Below are positions 57,079 to 64,000 of a DNA stretch of 64,000 nucleotides, piece by piece (within the stretch, counting starts at the first letter, position 1; every line of letters starts with the position of its first letter). Made by a program: the position numbers and the translations under genes. Origin of the DNA: Zanthoxylum bungeanum (Eukaryota > Streptophyta > Magnoliopsida > Sapindales > Rutaceae); NCBI GenBank assembly GCA_019454045.1, contig SKCR01036775.1, forward strand, positions 248,001 to 312,000, in the 5' to 3' direction. Under the pieces are notes generated by a model. That model saw nothing but the letters and a program-made list of their open reading frames with translations, did no database searches and was not told the DNA's origin.

Positions 57079-58136
57079 ATGTAACTAGAAACAAATAGGG
57101 TTCAATAAGTCTACAAAAGACAAATTGTACAACGACCAACAAATGATCTTGTCTCAAGCGATATACCAAATATCCACTTGTTGTTCTATTGGACAGTAGT
57201 ACCAATAAACACAAGTCATTGAATTTCCAACCAAGATTTCTTATGAAAAGTAAATAAAGGAATATTCCCAGAGGACGAGGGGGGTCCGGAGTAACCACTT
57301 AAGTCTCTGACCACTTAGGCTCTTATCGCCTTTTTGACAGAATATCATTTAACTACTTTCTCAATAGAACCTCTTAGCAATTCAAACTCAGTATTTCACT
57401 TTTTCAATGTCACAAATCAATATACGATAAGTGTAGATATATGTGTATGTGTCAAACAAGATTTGATGGAATTACTTGTGTAAAATTACACTTTAAATTC
57501 TCAACCAAGTATGCAACACACAAATAAGTTTTAACTTTATCACTAAGTGTATGCTTGTGATAATTGAACACCCTAATAATAACTTAAATCTATACTACCA
57601 AGATTTAAAGTGTATCAGTATATGATTTACTAAGTTAATATTAAATTAATCTAAGTCTTTGCAGTTTATAACAATTTCAGGACAGATTCGTTAGTGTCAC
57701 GTTCGTATCTACGTTCGAACGAGACTGTCCAGTGTGTGTACGTTCATGTTGCGTTCGAGAACGCATTCGAATGAGGTGTTCCAGAGAGTTCACGTTCGTG
57801 TAGCGTTCGAGAACGCGTTCGAATGGAATAATTCCAGAGAGTTCACGTTCGTATAGCGTCTGAGAACACGTTCGAACGGAATAATCCCAGAGAGTTTGCG
57901 TTCGAGTTGCGTTTAGGACGCGTTCGAATGTTCTTAGGCAGAAGGCTGGCGTTCGAGTTGCGTTTGAATACGCGTTTAAATGTTCTTACGAATTTTCAGA
58001 TTTTTGCCTTCGCGTGCGTCAGGCGTTCGAACGCCCTACGGGTTTTTTCATGCACAGTCTGTATTTTTCCAGAAAATTTTCTTAACTAAACATGCGATTT
58101 ACTATTTAAAAACACTAGTTGATAAGTTCTTAAGAT
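57079..58136 (-). other. Kappa 5' leader with tandem repeats
   Basis: About 1 kb between the 5' LTR and gag. I see no tRNA-iMet-like primer site next to the LTR (the bases beside it read ATCTTAAGAACTTATC on the minus strand), so the primer is unidentified. The right part carries a CG-rich repeat array. Confidence 0.7.
57689..57985. repeat. Tandem array in Kappa leader, about 55-60 bp unit, five copies
   Basis: Units contain CGTTCGAGAACGCGTTCGAA and CCAGAGAGTTCACGTTCG-like parts. Copies begin near 57700, 57750, 57800, 57857 and 57905 and degrade towards 57985. CpG density is much higher than in the flanks. TTCGAGAA occurs exactly at 57754 and 57806. Confidence 0.8.
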
Positions 58137-58732
58137 TGTTGTCCGATTAGTGTCATTAAACAAGAAATTAACATGCAAACAAACAAATCAAACCAGAAAA
58201 TTGGATCTAACATTCATAAACCCTAGAAAACCTTAAAACTTGAGAATAAGAAAAACCTTGATACAAAGTTGAAAAATAGTAGTCCGGATCGAGATTAATC
58301 TCTGTCCTTAACAACTTATCAGCCCCGTCTCGGTGCTCTACGGATTTGCGGCTAACGTTCTCCCAGGATAACCCGGATTCCTCTTGTTCAAGGGGCAGAC
58401 CTTAACAAGATCTTGAACTAGGAATATGGTGGAATACTCTCTGACTCAAGAAAGCAATTCAGACTCTCACTTGTATGATGAAATTCGGATTTCATTTTTG
58501 TATTTCTTTAAAGGAACATAATAGCTTCCTTTTATAAGCATGGAAGGGTGCCTCAAGGGCACCCTTTGGGTTAGAGTGCAACCTTCCAAAGGGTTGCACC
58601 CCTCCTATGCATCCCTTGAGCATAGGACCATGTAACACACAAATGGAGGACATGTCCCTAAGGGGTACCATCCAAATGACATGTCTCTCCTCCATCCAAC
58701 ACAAATTTGAATATTTGAAGAATTTACAACAA
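58137..58732 (-). repeat. Kappa 5' LTR
   Basis: 596 bp, very similar to 52284-52881 over its full length with a few substitutions and indels. Confidence 0.92.
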
Positions 58733-60026
58733 GGACTCTCAATGTCGCTGTAAATTTGGGGTATTTATGTCGTCTATGAATTTTATAGGCCTCAATATAG
58801 AATTAAGTAATTGAGGATATGGAAATTTAGATTCAACCTAGTCACTAAAAAAACTTTGCTGCTCATCTACTAATTTTGAAATTTTACTACAATTAATTGG
58901 GAGTGAATCAGAGGCTTAAATTTTAATAAGATGAACCTCAATGTGTCTAGTTTATTTAAGTTTTTATGAATTTTGATTTCGACTCCCGAAATGCAAGTTA
59001 TAACTGATTTACTACTCACTCTTCTGCTGCAGATAGAATCTATTTACATGCAGGATAGCCAAGTTTTGAAATTTCCAATAATTTCATCCTTAATCAAAAA
59101 ATTCTGAATTTTTAATAGGTTAATCCTTAATGAGTCTAGTTTTGGTAAAATTTTACGGATTAAGGATCAGAGGCCTAAAACTCATGTTATAAACAAAATG
59201 TGAGAATTTATCCCGATTGCATAGGAACTGAAATCACTGTCTATTCTCACGAACTCATTACTCTATTTAATCCACTTAATTCAGCCATAATTCTCATGTA
59301 TTTTAACACAACAATAACATACACCCATGCATAAAACACAACCTGAAATTAACCCCAACCTCAAATCACCATTACATGTATTTTATTACTTAAAATATAT
59401 CACCATCATTATCTTCAACATAACTAAGAACACTTAATCACATTACATTAATCCAAATTCATGATCCCTAATTTTAAGTAGCTCCTAGGTTTTGCTAAAA
59501 TACAAATCATTCGTAATTTTACACTATTATAATACCAACTCCACACTAAATGTCTTCTATAGCTACAAACCAACACAATTCCACACAACAACTATAACTA
59601 ATTTAGTAAACAATACTCACCTCAAATTAAATTCAACCTTTAACCAAATCACTCTTTAATGCTTTTCTTAAGCTTGATCAACTCCATCTTTTATACTTGA
59701 TTAAATTCTCTATAGATTTCTTCTCTCTTTCACACGACAGAGGAGCAAAATTTACAAGCCTTTGGGCTGAAATTGGTTTGTTTCCTAAGCCCAAATCATT
59801 GTATCACAATCCCAACTTTATCATGGAATCGAGATACATAAATTTATCATTAAGTGGGCTTAAGTGTTCGACCCATTCTGATACAACATTTGTAGGTCCA
59901 TTAGGCTGATTCCACGTAAGGTCCATTGGCCCACAAAACTAAATTTCATTTTTCAGTTATTTATTTTTCCTTAAATTCAGAAAATTTTTACTCGGACCAT
60001 CAAAATTCTAATTTAGTTATTTCTCA

Positions 60027-61835
60027 CAATTTCGACCGTGAAAAAATATACATAATGGACCAATGTCATGTATGACCATAAGACTGCAGCTTGTGTCCAT
60101 TATCTCCAAGCCGTTATATCTAACAGAATGGGGTCTTCACCAAAAGAGTGTTATGAATGAGTCTTGCAACCAAAAACTGAGTAGTTGAGAGAGGAGGTAA
60201 GTCATCAGTATGACTTAGTGAGTGAATCCTGAAAGTGAAAAGATAAAAAAGCTATAACTAATAAAATTACTTGCATTCTTGAAATGACATATTCTTGAAA
60301 ATATAAACATCTGGATACAAATCCCAAGTATGAAACATAAACATGGAAAACTCATATGATTTATACATGTAATAAATGTCACTAAAATTTGCACCAGTAT
60401 CGTTGCCTAGGGGCATAAAACCTACCTAATGGGAACCTAGCACTGCGTAAGTAGGGGAGCATGTACATGAACATGAATAAGCCTAAGAGGTTTTTCAAGA
60501 ACTATTAGGCATCGTGAACATACTCGAATAGTTATACATGAGGGGACGCCACTCTACTGGCATTTGAAAATATTTAATATTGGTATAAATCAACTTGGAA
60601 TCAAACTGTATCGCGTGGAAAAATTTAGAAATCGTTAACATGTAGCATATCAACCATATAAACATAACTTGGAAAAACATATAATAACTATTGTGATTCT
60701 TGAAAAACATATAATATCAACCATTTCAACATGTACTTGAGTAGTTTATCATGGAAACATGGTAGTTCAGAAAGATACTTGTGTAATCTCCAAACTTGAT
60801 ATTCATGTAAAACACAAATTTAATTAGTAAAACACTTCAAGTCAGAAAACATGAAAAGAATAACATCCACTCACAAAGCTGGTGACTAGTTTTAGTGCTC
60901 GTGAGGTCGCATACAACCGGACAGGATATCCTGCATAGAATCTATAAGGTATACGTTTAAAGTATGATTAGTATACTTGAGCATTTACAATATTAAACAT
61001 AGGCATAAAAGATGTATATGTTATACTGTCGAGGAAACTAAAGATGTTTTTGAACATCCTGGCTATTCTGAGATGCTATTCTAACTTATTACAAATGATG
61101 TCAGCACGTGTCGCGATCTTACACTCGATGGACTAAAGATATATTGATATATGAATCTATATCGGAATCAACCTTGGATGTGTTGCAATGCATATTGCTT
61201 TGCGTCTCGGCACAAACTTCTTTGATTGGCGTCGAGATGCGAATCTCCTTACGTCACGACACAAGCCCGATTACACATTATGCATCAAATTTAAGCTAGG
61301 ATGTGTTGCGACACAAACTCCTACAACTAAAGCCTTTCTACTCCTAAATCATTCTTGGTCATTACATCCTTAGCGATCACCACATAATTGTTTAACTCAT
61401 TCTCATCAATAACCACATGCTCAACCGTTATCTAAACACTACTTGGTTGATCCTTTAAACCCTTACTTACCCATGTACAATTTTAAAGTATTTTGTCATC
61501 AATCATGCCAAATTAACACTCAAATCAATAGTCTCGTGCATCATGGACCTAATTTATGATTAGGTTTCATGGATTCAAGTAAGAAGCTAAGAGATTCATG
61601 TTGAATGTTTAAGGAAAACACAAGAGATGATTTGAGAACTTACTTGCAATAATTGACCCAAGCAATACAAGAGAGAGTCACTCAAATTTTCTCTTTCCCT
61701 TACTTGATTATGGTTGCTATGAGTAACAAGATGAAAAGGAAGAAGAAGCTTGCTTGTGTTGGAATTCTCTAAGCTTCCCAAGATCATTTCAAGTAATGAA
61801 AATAAGTGTGAATACAACGAGGGAGTTGCGAATAC
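60027..61835 (-). repeat. Gamma-G 5' LTR, second segment (inferred)
   Basis: No gene. It lies between the outer end of Gamma-H and an Alpha fragment. It shares with the Gamma-E LTR a phrase like ACTTAGTGAGTGAAT, the CACTCACA phrase before the U3 edge, and repeated GTCGCGA / GCGTCGAGATGCG words (61100-61320). Together with 32328-32509 it would make an LTR of about 2.0 kb, close to the 2.24 kb of Gamma-E. The right boundary (near GCGAATACA) is approximate. Confidence 0.5.
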
Positions 61836-64000
61836 ACACCGTCAAAATGACGCGTTCTGGGATGAGTCCTCTTTGAAAGAATACTATACTCTTTCAAGTA
61901 TATTCAAGAAAATTATTGCTTAAGTATTTTCCTTTACGGTATTACCGTGACGGTTTAATACTTTAGCCGATCTGTTTGTCTATTTCGTGTCGAAAACTGT
62001 AAAATTTTCCGATTTGTGTTTCAAAAGAAACACATAACCATAACGCGATGCCACATCCGTAAAGGTCACGAAATATTCATATCCACCTCTAGCCTAGCTA
62101 GATATGGGCCCACTTACTTCACTATGAACTAGGGCTAACAGATTGGTGGCATTTGCACTTTTACCAAGTAAAGGTGTTTTAGGCACTTTTCCCAATAGAC
62201 TAGATTCGTAGACTTTATTTGAATGGAATCAAATCAGTCCTAGTACCCACTCTTCGAAAGTGTGGATATACAAGTCTTGTTTGATTGTGTCCTAGACAAC
62301 AATGCCACAATTAGTTTCTTCTGATCAAATCAGTTTGAGCTATTTGTTTGTCATGTAATACATTTGAGATTTATTTATATTCAAAATATAAATTCTGTTA
62401 TTCACATCTAATGTGTTTATCTCAATATCATCTTTATATAATGAAACACTTTAGTGTTCTAGAATATAAAGGTTCACTCGCAGCGGGTTAAACACTGATA
62501 TAGAGATAATGTTTCTATTCAAACTAGTTACATTATAACAGTTTCCTAATTTAAGTACACACCCGAAGGTAGTTCCTAAACTTAGGTATCTACGGTTGAA
62601 ACAACTACTTTCGTCCCATTTCTAATTCGCAAATTAATCTCAACTGAAGTCAGTATCCTGCTCATAGCAGATTCTGAACATCAGTATGTATTTATGTACC
62701 ACACTAAGTATTTAAAATCCAATTTTAATAATAGTAGTGAACATATTTATGACAAACATATTTAAAGCCGGAGCCTTACACCGTCTTTAATTCCTTCATG
62801 CCTGCCTTGTCCAAACGGCAGTCACGCTTCCGCGATCCCGTTTGCCACAATTTAGGCAGACATTTTGGGATATGTCCTTTATCTTCCCAGAAGATTATAA
62901 TGATTTTGCCTTTGCCCTTTTCGGTACCCTAGAAGCCTTTGGCCTAGCCTCGGTTTAACTAGAATATCGAAATAAGGTGCGCCTTGCGCTACTCGCCTTA
63001 TTGCAAAGTTTGACTTTATCTCCTTGAGAATAGTCATTAACTCTCCAAGAGTTATTATTGCAATTTTAGTACTTCTAAAATCAATAATTAGATCTTTGAA
63101 GATCCTTCAATTTCATTATCATACTTTAAGGATCTAATCCTTAGTTCTGATTCAGAAATTAAGGAGTCTACTACGACAAGCTTAATGGATTAAGCACTAA
63201 AGTTATCATCACATGAATCTTCTAAAGATCATGCTCTACTATTTGCTTAACTCCGGGCTTAGGCATAATATGTTATTTTATCAAATAAAGCAACTTATTA
63301 TTTTCCAGGACCATCCTGAAATTTATTCCCAATTTGAAAATTAAATCATTTAAATACATTTTCCCTAGGTTTATGTTTTAAATGTCAATCTTTCAATTTT
63401 ATCTTGATTCTAATAGTCCAACTATTTAATCAACGATTCAGGTACTATTCATTATAATGATTATTATAGTCCAACTATATATTCAATTATAATTTAATAG
63501 ATTGAATACAGTCCAACTGTTTTATTTAAAACAACAATTTAAATATTAGTCCAACTAACATTTAATTTATTTGACGAATGATATTTGATTGAGCGCGTAT
63601 GGCAAGTAATTAAACGAATATTGCAAATTTAATTCTTGCCTCCCACTAATTTTCGGAGAGCCTCTAACCCTCTGTCGAGTACTCGGGAATCTGTGTTTCC
63701 TAGCGGGCTAGGATCCCGTTAAATATCACACAATCTTGACTTTGGCCAACAAATTGTATGATAATTAACTAGGTAGATCTCTAAGATCGATTGGATCCAA
63801 TCCAATTCCTAGATCCAGTAGGGGGACATCCAAGTTCGAAACATATATACAATATATATGCCAAAATATCCAATATATTACCTAACCTTTTTCCCCTGAA
63901 TCAACTAAGCCTTGGCTTTGGCACAATAAACTTAGTGATCCCAGTTAAGCGTGACCCATTGACCATGGAAAGTTTCGTAATCAATGTCGATGGACAAGAA
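61836..64000 (-). pseudogene. gag-pol: Alpha-family copia internal fragment (integrase to leader)
   Basis: Minus-strand relic parallel to 11870-13960. Integrase near 61990-62180: EYFVTFTDVASRYGYVFLLKH. Protease near 62590-62720. The gag zinc knuckle near 62830-62880 keeps CLNCGKR but has a one-base deletion after it. Leader phrase TTGACTTTGGCCAACAAA at 63734. It is broken at 61836 inside integrase by Gamma-G sequence and runs off the window at 64000. Confidence 0.82.

Larger units (their letters stand above)
52284..58732 (-). mobile_element. Kappa Ty1/copia retrotransposon, minus strand, nearly complete
   Basis: LTRs 52284-52881 and 58137-58732 (about 597 bp), TGTTGTCCGATT to TTTACAACA on the plus strand. 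Target site TGGAC (52279-52283) and AGGAC (58733-58737), one mismatch; the empty site is seen in the partner Gamma LTR near 36588. A full gag-pol is recognisable on the minus strand, with stops and frameshifts throughout. Confidence 0.92.
42077..60026 (-). repeat. Gamma-H gypsy 5' LTR, carrying two large insertions
   Basis: Starts TATAACATG (expected TG has become TA) beside the primer site and ends near GTTATTTCTCA. Pieces 42077-43136, 51985-52283 and 58733-60026 together match 32510-38006. The net length is about 2.65 kb after removing the hAT MITE plus Athila block and the Kappa copia element. The five bases outside (ACAAT or CAATT) resemble ATAAT at the far left edge, a weak target duplication. 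Confidence 0.82.

Noticed and set aside
57689..57985. Possible CRISPR-like array
   Set aside because: Units are contiguous and degenerate without unique spacers, inside a plant retrotransposon.
60027..60056. A second possible end for Gamma-H at ATATACATAATGG with ATAAT matching the left flank
   Set aside because: It gives a nicer target duplication, but the LTR homology to 38006 and the TGAGAAATAAC start on the minus strand favour an end at 60026; left open.
1..64000. Host genes, tRNA, rRNA, telomeric or satellite arrays
   Set aside because: I found no exon-intron structure with a recognisable host protein, no tRNA cloverleaf with A and B boxes, no rRNA words, no TTTAGGG tracts and no long monomer satellite.

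Overview
This is a plant nuclear window, most likely from a eudicot, made almost entirely of LTR retrotransposons nested inside one another. The evidence is angiosperm-type Ty1/copia and Ty3/gypsy gag-pol relics, an Athila-type element primed by tRNA-Asp, hAT-type MITEs with 8-bp target duplications, and AT-rich noncoding sequence. I found no convincing host gene, tRNA, rRNA or CRISPR array. Every open frame I could interpret is a broken piece of a transposon or a chance frame inside an LTR. Family names used here (Alpha, Beta, Gamma, Kappa) are mine, for bookkeeping only.

Left block, 1-32.5 kb. An Alpha copia gag-protease relic (1-1260) is interrupted by an Alpha LTR (1261-3270) and leader (to 3984), which is fused to another Alpha LTR fragment (3985-4955). 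A Beta copia gag-pol follows (from 5321). Its reverse transcriptase is interrupted by a minus-strand Alpha element (7894-17699) and a plus-strand Alpha LTR (17761-19848), and it resumes at 19849-20780 with its polypurine tract and 3' LTR (20821-22644). Next come a minus-strand solo-type LTR (22645-24926) and a Gamma-E gypsy element whose 5' LTR (26240-30542) carries a solo Alpha LTR with a perfect GCGAC target duplication. A truncated Beta-like LTR follows (30543-31602), then the gag and leader of Gamma-G on the minus strand.

Right block, 32.3-61.8 kb, is a Russian doll. The LTR of Gamma-G (32328-32509 and 60027-61835) is split by Gamma-H, a minus-strand gypsy element (32510-60026). One LTR of Gamma-H holds a 2.7-kb solo LTR (33387-36093, target duplication ATAAA). 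Its internal region holds a 532-bp hAT MITE. Its other LTR holds a second hAT MITE, itself split by an 8.4-kb non-autonomous Athila-like element (43143-51511), and also a Kappa copia element (52284-58732). From 61836 to the end is another minus-strand Alpha internal fragment.

The most unusual structure is in the Alpha LTR. It has about ten consecutive short stem-loops, nearly all with three-base loops of the TGG/TAG/CGG/TCG type, repeated in every complete or long LTR copy in the window, and the stems show compensatory base changes between copies. The other main points are the G-box-dense Athila U3, the long inverted Alpha LTR pair, the heat-shock-element-like repeats in the Kappa leader, and a CGTCGCGAC word shared by unrelated LTR families. 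No autonomous element is intact. Catalytic-site losses are visible in Beta (protease Asp to Tyr, integrase Glu to Asp), Kappa (protease Asp to Asn) and Gamma-H (reverse transcriptase YxDD block absent).
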